Below the pieces are notes generated by a model, which was not told the DNA's origin, made no database searches, and worked only from the letters and a program-made list of their open reading frames with translations. Both the position numbers and the translations under genes were made by a program. This document shows, in pieces, positions 54,177-62,895 of a DNA stretch of 63,476 bases. Positions within the stretch are counted from its first letter, which is position 1. Every line of letters begins with the position of its first letter. Source of the DNA: Halobacteriales archaeon QS_9_68_17 (GTDB taxonomy: Archaea; Halobacteriota; Halobacteria; Halobacteriales; Natronoarchaeaceae); contig PXSA01000015.1 of the NCBI GenBank assembly GCA_003023565.1, positions 1 to 63,476 of the forward strand. The letters are read 5' to 3'.

Positions 54177-55061
54177 TCAGGCGCTCCGCAGGTAGTGGAA
54201 CACGTACGTCTGGACGTATCCGGCGTAGTCGTTCCCGAACCGCTCCCGGATGGCCCGGGAGGTGTCGGCGTAGTTGCCGCGGTCGCAGTCGGGGAAGTAG
54301 TCCTCGATGGAGGTCCGGATCCACGTGTCGAGCGGCACCGCTTCGAGGAAATCGAGCGAGAACAGGAGGACGCAGTCGGCCACCTTGTCGCCGACGCCGA
54401 CGAACTGCGACACGTAGTCGCGCGCCTCCTCGTAGGGCAGGTCGCGGGCCTCCGCGGGGTGGGCCTCGCCGTCGGCCACCATTTCGGCGGTCCGGACGAC
54501 GTACGGCGCGCGGTAGCCGAGGCCGAGGTCCCGCAGTTCCGCCTCGGTCGCCGCGGCGAGTCGCTCGGGCGTCGGGAACGCGCGGTATGTCTCGCCGTCG
54601 CACTCGACGGGGTCGCCGTAGGCCTCCGCGAGGGCCGTCACCATCGAGTGGATGCGCGAGACGCGCATCTGCGCCGAGCAGATGAAGGAGACCAGACAGC
54701 CGAACGGCGGGTCCCGTACCAGTCGCATGCTGCGGTAGGCGTCGTACGCCTCGCGGATCAGGTCGTCGTCCGGTGCGGCCGCGACGACGGCGTCGAGGTC
54801 GTCGTCCAGTCGGAGCAGGTCGAACAGGTACGGTTCGGCGTCCGTCGACGCCTCCCACTCCAGCCGTCCGTCGACCTGCCGCGCTCGGATCACCTCGCCG
54901 TCGACGACGGTGTAGTACCACGCCGACCCGCCGAACGCGCCGTCCGCCTCGTACATGCGCCCGTCCTCTCGCCGCCAGAGATACGACTGTCCGCTCTCGA
55001 CGGTCGCCTGCAGGTCCAGTCCGCCGGGGAGCGCGCTCACGTCGATAACGCCCGTTTCCAT
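54177..55061 (-). CDS. ogg: 8-oxoguanine DNA glycosylase-type enzyme (OGG/AlkA superfamily)
   Basis: 294 residues. N-terminal beta domain (GGLDLQATVESGQSYLWRRE) then an HhH-GPD domain: LVSFICSAQMRVSRIHSMV, the hairpin VGVGDKVADCVLLFSLDF with the catalytic Lys (about 236), and AVPLDTWIRT with the catalytic Asp. Base-excision repair of oxidised guanine. ATG at 55061. Confidence 0.88.
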   Translation of the reverse strand: METGVIDVSALPGGLDLQATVESGQSYLWRREDGRMYEADGAFGGSAWYYTVVDGEVIRARQVDGRLEWEASTDAEPYLFDLLRLDDDLDAVVAAAPDDDLIREAYDAYRSMRLVRDPPFGCLVSFICSAQMRVSRIHSMVTALAEAYGDPVECDGETYRAFPTPERLAAATEAELRDLGLGYRAPYVVRTAEMVADGEAHPAEARDLPYEEARDYVSQFVGVGDKVADCVLLFSLDFLEAVPLDTWIRTSIEDYFPDCDRGNYADTSRAIRERFGNDYAGYVQTYVFHYLRSA

Positions 55062-55153
55062 CGTTCTCCGGGAGGGGCGGTCGACCCTTGTTCGTTTCGT
55101 GTTCGAGGCAGGGCTAACCTTCTTACTGTTGGCAATAGAAGAACAATATAGAC

Positions 55154-55621
55154 ATGAACTGCAGAGTTGTCGTCGAGGCCGCGGTGCCGGTGTACGACGT
55201 CGAGACTTCGGACGAGGCGGTGCGGATAGCCATCTCGAAGACCGGCGAGATGCTGAATCCGGACCTCAACTACGTCGAGATAAACATGGGTGAGCGGGAC
55301 TGCCAGCACTGCGGCGAAGAGCTCGAACCGGCCTTCATCGCCGCCGACGAGAGCCTCGTCGCGCTGGAACTGGAGATGACGGTGTTCAACGTCGAGCGCG
55401 AGGAGCACGCCTCGCGGATCGCCCGCAAGGAGATCGGTCAGCGACTGGAGAACATCCCGCTCGAAGTGGTCGAGGTCGAGGTCGTCGAGGAGGACGACGA
55501 GGAGGCCGACGATTCGGCGGCCGAGACCGACGACGGTGGTCCCGTCGAGACCGTCGACGAGGAGTCGACCGATCCGAACGACGACGAGGTTCTCCCCGAG
55601 TTCGAAGACCTGATCGAGTGA
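55154..55621 (+). CDS. DUF555/UPF0212 family protein
   Basis: 155 residues: MNCRVVVEAAVPVYDVETSD, then ERDCQHCGEELEPAFIAADE with a CxxC pair, VALELEMTVFNVEREEHAS and a long acidic tail. Archaeal family of unknown function. A TCTTACTG box is about 27 bases upstream of the ATG. Confidence 0.88.
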   Translation: MNCRVVVEAAVPVYDVETSDEAVRIAISKTGEMLNPDLNYVEINMGERDCQHCGEELEPAFIAADESLVALELEMTVFNVEREEHASRIARKEIGQRLENIPLEVVEVEVVEEDDEEADDSAAETDDGGPVETVDEESTDPNDDEVLPEFEDLIE

Positions 55622-55823
55622 CCGGCGGTCGCACCACCGGCGAGACCTGCAGTTTTCTGTCTTTCATTGCCCGATAGCGTCGCGTCCGGCGGCGAGGGCG
55701 GGGACGGGGGCGAACACGGAGAGCGTCGGAGAAACCGATAGCCGAGACGGAGACCCCGGAGAGCGGAGGACCGGCGGTGCAGTCGCTCGGCGGTGTGAGA
55801 GGCAGCAGAACGCGGAGTACCGT

Positions 55824-56060
55824 TCAGTCGGCGGTCGCGGCGACCGTCTCGGACTCTTCGCCTTCCATCTCGGAAGTGATGCCGGTCGCCAGTGCGAAGA
55901 CGGCGGCCTTGTGGTCGGTCTTGGACTTGTGTATCGATGTCGGTCGAACGCCCAGCGATTCGTATTCTTCGAGGTCGACGGGCGTTCCGTTTCGCTCCTC
56001 GTAGTGATCGGATACCTCTGCAAGCAGGCCGTGAAGGTGGATAAGCTCCTGCTTTTTCAT
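55824..56060 (-). CDS. UPF0058 family protein
   Basis: 78 residues beginning MKKQELIHLHGLLAEVSDHY, the diagnostic N-terminus of UPF0058, followed by LGVRPTSIHKSKTDHKAAVF. Small helical protein of unknown role in haloarchaea. ATG at 56060 is preferred to an upstream one three codons earlier. Confidence 0.88.
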   Translation of the reverse strand: MKKQELIHLHGLLAEVSDHYEERNGTPVDLEEYESLGVRPTSIHKSKTDHKAAVFALATGITSEMEGEESETVAATAD

Positions 56061-56195
56061 GGACACCAATGTTTAGCAACCGGAGGGTTATATTACTATC
56101 TTGAGTCCCGTTAACACATATCTCTATATACAGGAGGTATGAGGCCCAATACCAATGATCTCGGGGGTCCGACCAGTCACGGTCGAGACTGAAGG

Positions 56196-56203
56196 TTTTT
56201 ATT
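56196..56203 (+). promoter_or_regulatory. TATA box for aIF2-beta
   Basis: TTTTTATT is about 27 bases before the ATG at 56226. Confidence 0.65.
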
Positions 56204-56225
56204 CTGCGGTCGGCTTTGTCGGGAT

Positions 56226-56630
56226 ATGGACTACGACGAGCGACTGGATCGCGCGATCGAGGAAACGCCGGAGATAGGGGGGACCAGCGACCGCTTCGAC
56301 GTTCCCGATCCGGACGTTCGACAGGAGGGGAACGCGAGCGTCTACGAGAACTTCCAGGACACGGTCTCACGGCTGGGTCGCGACGAGGACCACGTCATGA
56401 AGTACCTCCAGAACGAACTGGGGACGAGCGGTCAGATCGACGAAAGCGGCCGCGCTCGCCTGACCGGGGAGTTCGGCGAGGACCGACTCGCGGCGGCGCT
56501 CGACGAGTACACGGAGGAGTACGTCCTCTGTGACGAGTGCGGCCTCCCCGACACGCGGATCGAGCGCGAACGGGGCGTGCAGGTGCTGCGGTGCGAGGCG
56601 TGCGGCGCTCGCTCGGCGACGAGTTCGTAA
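56226..56630 (+). CDS. Translation initiation factor aIF2 beta subunit
   Basis: 134 residues: N-terminal helix, core (FQDTVSRLGRDEDHVMKYLQ, NELGTSGQIDESGRARLTGE) and a C-terminal zinc ribbon with CDECGLPDTR and CEACGARS. Part of the aIF2 heterotrimer that brings Met-tRNAi to the ribosome. It stops 2 bases before the end of the convergent zinc-ribbon gene. Confidence 0.95.
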   Translation: MDYDERLDRAIEETPEIGGTSDRFDVPDPDVRQEGNASVYENFQDTVSRLGRDEDHVMKYLQNELGTSGQIDESGRARLTGEFGEDRLAAALDEYTEEYVLCDECGLPDTRIERERGVQVLRCEACGARSATSS

Positions 56631-56631
56631 C

Positions 56632-56811
56632 CTACTGGAGCGACTTCAACGTCTCCAGGTCCCGGTCGGTCCGCGTGAACTCCGCGGTCCGACGCGTCGC
56701 GTGACAGTTCGGACAGTGGAACATGTCGTCGCACTGCGGGAGTTTACTCGGCGACGACTCCCAGTCTTTGTTGCATTCGGGACAGACCAACCGGACGAAC
56801 GCTTCCTCCAT
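56632..56811 (-). CDS. Small zinc-ribbon protein
   Basis: 59 residues: MEEAFVRLVCPECNKDWESS and FHCPNCHATRRTAEFTRTDR, with two CxxC pairs forming a ribbon, probably DUF7836-like. ATG at 56811; a GTG five codons upstream is possible. Convergent with aIF2-beta. Function unknown, possibly RNA-related given the neighbourhood. Confidence 0.8.
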   Translation of the reverse strand: MEEAFVRLVCPECNKDWESSPSKLPQCDDMFHCPNCHATRRTAEFTRTDRDLETLKSLQ

Positions 56812-56854
56812 GCTATCGAAGGACACGGGGAAGGTAAAAAATCTTGTCGGGGAC

Positions 56855-57838
56855 TCAGGCCATCGCCACGGACGTGCCGGACGCTTCGAGCAGTTCCTTG
56901 TAGCGGTTTCGGATGGTGACCTCGCTGACGTTGGCGACGGTGCCGACCTCCGTCTGTGTCACTTTCTCGTTCGTGAGCAGCGACGCGGCGTACATCGCGG
57001 CGGCGGCGAGGCCGACCGGCGACTTGCCGCTGTGGATACCGCTCGTCCGGGCGTCATCGAGCAGGTGACGGGCCTGCCGTTCGACCGCTTCGGAGAGGTC
57101 GAGTTCGCTCGCGAACCGCGGCACGTAGCTCTCGGGGTCGGCGGGTTTCACTTCGAGTCCGAGTTCGCGCACGACGTACCGGTAGGTGCGGGTGAGTTCC
57201 ATCTTCTCGACGCGGCAGACGGTCGCGATCTCGTCGAGGCTCCGGGGGGTACCGGCCTGCCGGGCGGCGGCGTACAGCGACGCCGTCGCGACGCCCTCGA
57301 TAGAGCGGCCGGGCAGCAGGTTCTCCTCCAACGCGCGGCGGTAGATGACGCTGGCCGTCTCGCGGACGTTTTTGGGCAGGCCCAGCGCGGAGGCCATCCG
57401 GTCGATCTCGCCGAGCGCCTGCTTCAGGTTGCGCTCCTGTGAGTCGCGGGTCCGGAAGCGCTCGTTCCACGTGCGGAGTCGCTTCATCTTGTGGCGCTGG
57501 CGCGAGGACAGGGAGTTGCCGTACGCGTCCTTGTTCTGCCAGCCGATGTTGGTCGACAGGCCCTCGTCGTGCATCATCTTCGTCGTCGGCGCGCCCACGC
57601 GCGACTTCTGGTCCCGGTCCTTGGAGTTGAACGCGCGCCACTCCGGACCGTGGTCGATGGAGTCTTCCTCGACGACGAGGCCGCAGTCCTCACAGACGGT
57701 TTCGCCCTGTGCCGAGTCCTGTCGGAGCGACCCTGCGCACTCGGGGCAGGCGTCGACGGCTTCCTGCTCTCGCTCCTGTTCGTCTGTGCGTTCGGTTTCC
57801 GTTCGGCTACTGGTCGTGCGTACGTTTGATTCGCTCAT
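56855..57838 (-). CDS. tfb: Transcription initiation factor TFB
   Basis: 327 residues: acidic N-terminus, zinc ribbon (CPECAGSLRQDSAQGETVCE, CGLVVEEDSID), B-reader region (GPEWRAFNSKDRDQKSRVGA), two cyclin repeats (YRRALEENLLPGRSIEGVAT and VGLAAAAMYAASLLTNEKVT) and the C-terminal HTH recognising BRE. Recruits RNA polymerase with TBP. Haloarchaea have several TFBs; this is a full-length one. Confidence 0.95.
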   Translation of the reverse strand: MSESNVRTTSSRTETERTDEQEREQEAVDACPECAGSLRQDSAQGETVCEDCGLVVEEDSIDHGPEWRAFNSKDRDQKSRVGAPTTKMMHDEGLSTNIGWQNKDAYGNSLSSRQRHKMKRLRTWNERFRTRDSQERNLKQALGEIDRMASALGLPKNVRETASVIYRRALEENLLPGRSIEGVATASLYAAARQAGTPRSLDEIATVCRVEKMELTRTYRYVVRELGLEVKPADPESYVPRFASELDLSEAVERQARHLLDDARTSGIHSGKSPVGLAAAAMYAASLLTNEKVTQTEVGTVANVSEVTIRNRYKELLEASGTSVAMA

Positions 57839-58298
57839 GGTGGGGGATGGGGGTGGAAAGGGGACTCGGGGGTTGGGGGGCCGAAGAAACCCGGGTCGTA
57901 CTTCCTAACACGAAGTAACACCGATATTGTTATAAACCTTCCGGTAACCTATATAAGATGTCGGGCGTGGACGTATGAATATGTCGATTTTTGATCGAGT
58001 ATCAGTCATGAGAAAGGACCGGTTACGGCCGGGGGAACGAGCCGGCCGCAGTGCCGGACGGAACGATCCGGACCGGCGGGCAACGTCGCGGCGCTTGAGA
58101 CCGCGAGGACGGCGACCGCGACGCCGAAGCCGGGCTGCCCGTCGCCTCGGGCGCTTCGTCGGTCCCGTCCTCGCCGGCGTCCATCCGGTTCTCGTCGTCG
58201 GCCGTCCCGCCGCCGGTCGTCGCCGTGACGGTCACGCCGTCTCCCCCGACTGTGGCGAGACGCGCACCGACCACGGGGCGACGCGCCGAGCGGCCGCG
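57839..58298. other. Region with relic of a C-terminal surface-anchor sequence
   Basis: On the minus strand DDENRMDAGEDGTDEAPEAT (58274-58100) followed, in a shifted frame, by PGFGVAVAVLAVSSAATL resembles a PGF-CTERM tail: Thr/Glu/Asp-rich stalk, PGF and a hydrophobic segment. The frameshift and missing front imply a decayed surface-protein end. The stretch just before TFB contains its promoter area. A plus-strand Arg-rich frame here is not believable. Confidence 0.45.
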
Positions 58299-58463
58299 TC
58301 AGTCCCGGATGACCCACGTGGGGAACGCGAGCGCCGCCGACTCGAGGACGCGAAGGGTCGTCATCGCTTGCTGGGCGATATCGGGTATCCCCGCGATCCG
58401 GACGCTCAGAACGGGGTCGAGCGTGTAGAAGGAGAGGGCAAACCCGTTCTCGATGAACAGCAT
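58299..58463 (-). pseudogene. Short unassigned protein remnant
   Basis: The frame MLFIENGFALSFYTLDPVLS, VRIAGIPDIAQQAMTTLRVL and ESAALAFPTWVIRD reads like a genuine folded C-terminus with normal codon use, and extends upstream (FDAAWVESSA) without a start before the DUF357 gene. Too short to be complete; probably a gene tail. Family not recognised. Confidence 0.4.
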
Positions 58464-58515
58464 CGCGCTGGATTCGACCCACGCCGCGTCGAACCGCGGA
58501 CAGGTCCGCCGGCCG

Positions 58516-58800
58516 TCACACCGTAAACAGGTGGCTCTCCGTCGGCACGTCGAACAGTCCCACGCGCGCTCCGGCGTCCAGCCACGCGTGGCCGTAGGAG
58601 AACGCTGCGAGCGCGTCGACGAGGTCGTCGTTCTCCCGGAAGTGCCGGCCGTCGTCGAGGTACGACTCGGTCATCTCCAGGCACTCGGCGGCCGCCTCTC
58701 CCATCGGCGTGTCCGCGGGCGGCGCGACCTCGGCCGCGTCGAGCGCCTCCGTGAGCAGGTCGTGGTACCGGTTCGTCTTCTCCTCTAAGTCCGCAGCCAT
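58516..58800 (-). CDS. DUF357 family protein
   Basis: 94 residues: LEEKTNRYHDLLTEALDAAE, EAAAECLEMTESYLDDGRHF and LVDALAAFSYGHAWLDAGAR give the family pattern (helical, GHAWLDAG motif). Archaeal, function unknown. ATG at 58800 is favoured. Confidence 0.85.
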   Translation of the reverse strand: MAADLEEKTNRYHDLLTEALDAAEVAPPADTPMGEAAAECLEMTESYLDDGRHFRENDDLVDALAAFSYGHAWLDAGARVGLFDVPTESHLFTV

Positions 58801-58939
58801 ACCGCCTCCGATAGGTGCCGCAGGGATATGCCCTTCGACCGTCGACTCAGCCGCCCTGCGGCGCGTATCAGGCGTCGGAGCGGCGGAAACGCGTGATGAC
58901 AACGCAAGCTAAATACGCCCCGCAGGCCAACGGTTCCGT

Positions 58940-60367
58940 ATGAGTGACCAGCCGCACGTGGAGATATACACGAAGGAGGACTGTTCTTACTGCGAGGAGG
59001 TGAAGGACCTGTTCGACGCCAAGGGCGTCGAGTACGAGGAGTACAACGTCACTACCGGGGAGCGGAGTTCCCCGAACCGTTCGAGCGGGCAGAGCCCGCG
59101 AGAAGAGGGCGACGAGGACCTGTTCGAGGAGATGGTCGAGCGCGCCGACGGCCGCCGGACAGCGCCCGAGGTGTTCATCGACGACGAGCTGATCGGCGGG
59201 TGGGACGAAACGAGCGAACTCAACGACACGGGCGAACTGGACGAGAAGCTCGGTATCTCGGGGAACGGCGACGGCACCGTCGAGCACCGAAAGCTGGTCG
59301 TCGCCGGGACCGGTATCGCGGGGCTGACCGCGGCCATCTACTCCGCGCGCTCGAACAACGAGCCCCTCGTCATCGAGGGCGACGAACCGGGCGGCCAGCT
59401 AACCCTCACCACCGACGTCGCGAACTACCCCGGGTTCCCCGAGGGGATCAGCGGGCCGGACCTCATCAACGACATGAAAGAGCAGGCCCGGAAGTTCGGG
59501 GCCGAGACGATAAACGGCGTCATCGAGCGCGTCGACACCGATGAGCGGAGCTCACCGAGCGATCGGAACTCGTCGAGTTCTGATGACGACCCCGCTCGCC
59601 CCTACCGCGTCGAGATGACCAACGGCGACGTGTACACGACCGACGCGTTCATCGCCGCCAGCGGCGCGAGCGCGCGCACGCTCGGTGTCCCCGGCGAGGA
59701 CGACCTGATGGGCTACGGCGTCTCCACCTGCGCCACCTGCGACGGCGCGTTCTTCCGCGGCGAGGAGATGCTCGTCGTCGGCGGCGGCGACGCCGCGATG
59801 GAGGAGGCCGATTTCCTGACGAAGTTCGCCTCCACGGTGTACGTCGCCCACCGCCGCGAGGAGTTCCGCGCCGAGGACTACTGGGTCGACCGCGTTCAGG
59901 AGAAGGTCGACGAGGGCGAGGTCGAGATCCTCAAGAACACCGAGCTGACGGAGATCCACGGCTCCGCAGAGGAGGGCGTCGACCGCGCGACGCTCGTCGA
60001 GCATCCCGAGGGCTACCCGAAGGAGAAGCTCGACGACCCCGAAACCGAAGAGTACGACCTCGACGTCGGCGCGGTGTTCCTCGCCATCGGCCACACGCCG
60101 AACACGGAGTATCTGGAGGGGACGGACGTCGAACTCGACGACACCGGCTACATCCAGACCGAGGGCGGCAAGGGCGGCGGCCAGACGGAGACGGGGGTCC
60201 CCGGGATCTTCGGCGCGGGCGACGTCGTCGACTACCACTACCAGCAGGCGGTCACCGCGGCCGGCATGGGCTGCAAGGCCGCGCTCGACGCCGACGACTA
60301 CCTCGAAACCCTCGACCCCGCGGGGGCGGAGGCGTCCGCGGACGCGGCGGTCGAAGCCGACGACTGA
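58940..60367 (+). CDS. trxB: Glutaredoxin-thioredoxin reductase fusion protein
   Basis: 475 residues. Residues 1-105 are a glutaredoxin (VEIYTKEDCSYCEEVKDLFD, active site CSYC at about 15-18; GRRTAPEVFIDDELIGGWDE). From about 115 it is a thioredoxin reductase-like flavoprotein: VVAGTGIAGLTAAIYSAR, redox pair CATC (STCATCDGAFFRGEEMLVVG, about 264-267) and C-terminal GIFGAGDVVDYHYQQAVTAA. Two extra peptides (ERSSPNRSSGQSPREEG and DERSSPSDRNSSSSDDD) are encoded by hairpin elements. It could pass electrons directly to its own glutaredoxin domain. Confidence 0.92.
   Translation: MSDQPHVEIYTKEDCSYCEEVKDLFDAKGVEYEEYNVTTGERSSPNRSSGQSPREEGDEDLFEEMVERADGRRTAPEVFIDDELIGGWDETSELNDTGELDEKLGISGNGDGTVEHRKLVVAGTGIAGLTAAIYSARSNNEPLVIEGDEPGGQLTLTTDVANYPGFPEGISGPDLINDMKEQARKFGAETINGVIERVDTDERSSPSDRNSSSSDDDPARPYRVEMTNGDVYTTDAFIAASGASARTLGVPGEDDLMGYGVSTCATCDGAFFRGEEMLVVGGGDAAMEEADFLTKFASTVYVAHRREEFRAEDYWVDRVQEKVDEGEVEILKNTELTEIHGSAEEGVDRATLVEHPEGYPKEKLDDPETEEYDLDVGAVFLAIGHTPNTEYLEGTDVELDDTGYIQTEGGKGGGQTETGVPGIFGAGDVVDYHYQQAVTAAGMGCKAALDADDYLETLDPAGAEASADAAVEADD
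59057..59099 (+). repeat. Double-hairpin element A inside the trxR fusion gene
   Basis: GGGG-agcggagtt-CCCC, then GAACCGTTCGA and the perfect hairpin GCGGGC-AGA-GCCCGC. In frame, in the glutaredoxin part between YNVTTG and GDEDLFEEM. Confidence 0.7.
59542..59580 (+). repeat. Double-hairpin element B inside the trxR fusion gene
   Basis: TGAGC-GGA-GCTCA, linker CCGAGCGATCG, then GAACTC-GTC-GAGTTC. In frame. Linker and first hairpin closely match the thiI and methyltransferase elements (CGAGCG). Confidence 0.75.
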
Positions 60368-60539
60368 GCGGTCGAGACCGCAGTGTCGGCCTCGTGAGTT
60401 GTCGACGACTGAGCGGTCGAAGACCGGTAGCAGCGGACGCCCGACGGTATCGCTGTCACGCCTTTTCGGCGGCCACGTCGGTCGCTTTCGACCCCGCGAG
60501 ATCCGAAGAGGGATTAGTCGGACCGCCGAACGTCACGTC

Positions 60540-60824
60540 GTGACGGACACTATCACGGTTTCGCTCGAGTCCTCCGACGGCGGCGACGACGGGATCGAAC
60601 TCCCCGCCGCCCTCGTGGAGATGCTCTCGGAGGACGACGAGGCGGCCGCGACGGTCGTCGGCGACATCGCGCTGTTCGGGTGCGCCCAGCGGATCCACGG
60701 CGCGATCCACCACAGTCAGGGCGAGCCGAGCGAGGAGATCCGGAGCGTCGAAGCGGACACAATGGAGGCCTTCGAGGAGCGCTTCGGCGCGACGTTCGAG
60801 GAACTGACCGGCCACGACCACTGA
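60540..60824 (+). CDS. Small conserved haloarchaeal protein (possibly DUF7545)
   Basis: 94 residues: VTDTITVSLESSDGGDDGIE and LVEMLSEDDEAAATVVGDIA then QRIHGAIHHSQGEPSEEIRS. No known domain; start is a GTG at 60540 by the conserved-looking beginning. The 170 bases before it contain two copies of GACTGAGCGGTCGA (60361, 60407), a tandem duplication of the trxR end. Convergent with the reductase gene. Confidence 0.6.
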   Translation: MTDTITVSLESSDGGDDGIELPAALVEMLSEDDEAAATVVGDIALFGCAQRIHGAIHHSQGEPSEEIRSVEADTMEAFEERFGATFEELTGHDH

Positions 60825-60828
60825 AGCG

Positions 60829-61506
60829 CTAGTTCTCCGACGGCGGCTCCGGCACCCAGCGCAGGAGGACGCCGTCGTCCAGCCGCTCGACGCCCGCGAG
60901 CGACAGCGACGGGAAGTCCTCGACGAACCCCTCGCCGTCGGCGAGCGTCGGGGCGTCGCGGCCGCCGATGACCGTTCCGCCGACGAACACCGAGAGTTCG
61001 TCGACGAGGCCGGCCTCGAACAGCGAGAAGATGACCTCGCCGCCCCCTTCGACCATCACCTGACCGACCCCGCGGTCGGCGAGGTCGTCGAGCGCCGCGG
61101 CGAGGTCGACGCGCTCGCGGCCGGCCGTGACGATCCCGGCTCCGGCGTCCTGAAGGTCCGCGACGCGCTCGGTGGAGGCGGCCTCGCTCACGAGGACGTA
61201 GGTCGTCGCGGCGTCGTCGAGGATCCGGGCGTCGGGAGGTGTCCGCCCGCGGGAGTCGGCGACGACGCGCGCGGGGTGGGCGGGGTCGTCACCGGCGACG
61301 CGCTCGTCGGTCGGTTCGGGGTCGTCGAGCGTCAGGTGCGGGTCGTCCGCGAGGACGGTGCCGACGCCGACCATGACCGCGTCGCTCTCGGCGCGGAGGC
61401 GGTCGACCCGGTCGAAGTCCTCGGGACCGCTGATGGCGACCTGCTCGCGGCCCCGGTGCGAGAGTTTTCCGTCGGCGCTCGCGGCGGCGTTGACGACGAC
61501 GCGCAT
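60829..61506 (-). CDS. 2,5-diamino-6-ribosylaminopyrimidinone 5'-phosphate reductase
   Basis: NADPH-dependent RibD-C/DHFR-like reductase of the archaeal riboflavin pathway. 225 residues: RVVVNAAASADGKLSHRGRE, DAVMVGVGTVLADDPHLTL, and VMVEGGGEVIFSLFEAGLVD. Stand-alone reductase form without a deaminase domain. ATG at 61506. Convergent with the DUF7545-like gene. Confidence 0.9.
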   Translation of the reverse strand: MRVVVNAAASADGKLSHRGREQVAISGPEDFDRVDRLRAESDAVMVGVGTVLADDPHLTLDDPEPTDERVAGDDPAHPARVVADSRGRTPPDARILDDAATTYVLVSEAASTERVADLQDAGAGIVTAGRERVDLAAALDDLADRGVGQVMVEGGGEVIFSLFEAGLVDELSVFVGGTVIGGRDAPTLADGEGFVEDFPSLSLAGVERLDDGVLLRWVPEPPSEN

Positions 61507-61590
61507 GGGCGCACTTGCCCCGCGTCGAGAAAACCGCTTTCGGTCGCTGCGCGGGCCGAGGGCGACGGCTCGGCGGGGGCACGGGAATCA

Positions 61591-61598
61591 TTTTTACC
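61591..61598 (+). promoter_or_regulatory. TATA-like box for the RPA operon
   Basis: TTTTTACC is about 27 bases before the ATG at 61621. Confidence 0.65.
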
Positions 61599-61620
61599 CC
61601 GTCCGCTCGAAACACCGGTG

Positions 61621-62895
61621 ATGAGCTTAGACGACCATGCCGAGGACCTCGCCTCCGACCTCGGCGTTGACAAAGAGGAGGTCAAAGAGGACCTTGAGAA
61701 CCTGGTGTCGTACAGCGTGCCGATGGACGAGGCGAAACAGAGCCTCCGCCGCAAGTACGGCGACGGGAGCGAGGGCGGCGGTGCCGCGCCGAGCGAAGCC
61801 GACATCGCCGACATCGAGACCGACGACGGCAACGTCACGGTGACGGCGACGGTGCTCACAAAGGGCAAGCGCTCGATCCGGTATCAGGGCGAGAACAACG
61901 TCATCTACGAGGGACGCCTCGCCGACGGGACGGGCGTCATCGACTACACCGCCTGGACCGACGTGGACTTCGAACCCGGCGACACCGTCACGCTGGGCAA
62001 CGCCGGCGTCCGCGAGTGGGAGGGCGAACCGGAGCTGAACGTCGGCGAGAGCACCACCGTGGCCCACGCCGACGAGGACCTCGACGTCGGCTACGAGGTG
62101 GGCGGCGACGCCGACCTGATCGACGTGCAGGTGGGCGACCGCGGCGTCAACGTGGCGGCCCGCGTGGTCGAGGTCGAGACGCGGACGATCGACGGCCGCG
62201 ACGGCGAGACGGAGATCCTGAGCGGCGTGCTCGGCGACGAGACCGGCCGCCTGCCGTTCACCGACTGGGACCCGCACCCGGCGATCGAGGAGGGCGCGGC
62301 CCTGCGGATCGAGAACGCGTACGTCCGCGAGTACCGCGGCGTCCCCTCGGTGAACGTCTCCGAGTTCTCGCGGGTCGACGCGCTCGCCCGGGCCGTGGAC
62401 GTCAGCGCCGCGGCCCCGCGGATGGACGCCGGCGAGGCCATCCGGAGCGGCGGCGTGTACGACGTGGCGGTCGTCGGCAACGTCATCGCCGTCAGGGACG
62501 GGTCCGGCCTCATCCAGCGCTGTCCCGAGTGCGGCCGCGTCATCCAGAAGGGCCAGTGTCGCACCCACGGCGACGTGGACGGCGAGGACGACCTCCGCGT
62601 GAAGGCCATCGTCGACGACGGCACCGGCGCGGTGACGGCGGTGCTCGACGAGGGACTCACCGAGGAGGTGTACGGCGGCGACGTGGACGACGCCCGCGAG
62701 CAGGCCCGCGAGGCGATGGACCAGGAGGTCGTCGCGGACACCATCCGCGAGAAGGTCGTCGGGCGCGAGTACCGCGTCCGCGGGCACCTCTCGGTCGACG
62801 AGTACGGCGCGAACCTCGACGCGACCGAGTTCGAGCGGACCGACGACGACCCCGCCGACAAGGCGACGGCGCTGATCGAGGAGGTGGGCGCATGA
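61621..62895 (+). CDS. rpa: Replication factor A (single-stranded DNA-binding protein)
   Basis: 424 residues. An N-terminal helical part (DDHAEDLASDLGVDKEEVKE) precedes three OB folds (about 70-150, 160-260 and 290-400), with LADGTGVIDYTAWTDVDFEP and LGDETGRLPFTDWDPHP as typical OB cores, and a zinc site CPECGRVIQKGQCRTHG (about 303-318). Binds ssDNA in replication and repair. ATGA overlap with an RPA-associated gene recalls the haloarchaeal rpa-rpap operons. Confidence 0.92.
   Translation: MSLDDHAEDLASDLGVDKEEVKEDLENLVSYSVPMDEAKQSLRRKYGDGSEGGGAAPSEADIADIETDDGNVTVTATVLTKGKRSIRYQGENNVIYEGRLADGTGVIDYTAWTDVDFEPGDTVTLGNAGVREWEGEPELNVGESTTVAHADEDLDVGYEVGGDADLIDVQVGDRGVNVAARVVEVETRTIDGRDGETEILSGVLGDETGRLPFTDWDPHPAIEEGAALRIENAYVREYRGVPSVNVSEFSRVDALARAVDVSAAAPRMDAGEAIRSGGVYDVAVVGNVIAVRDGSGLIQRCPECGRVIQKGQCRTHGDVDGEDDLRVKAIVDDGTGAVTAVLDEGLTEEVYGGDVDDAREQAREAMDQEVVADTIREKVVGREYRVRGHLSVDEYGANLDATEFERTDDDPADKATALIEEVGA

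Noticed and set aside
57975..58526. Plus-strand Arg-rich 183-residue frame
   Set aside because: Composition is that of a shadow frame; minus-strand pieces are more protein-like.
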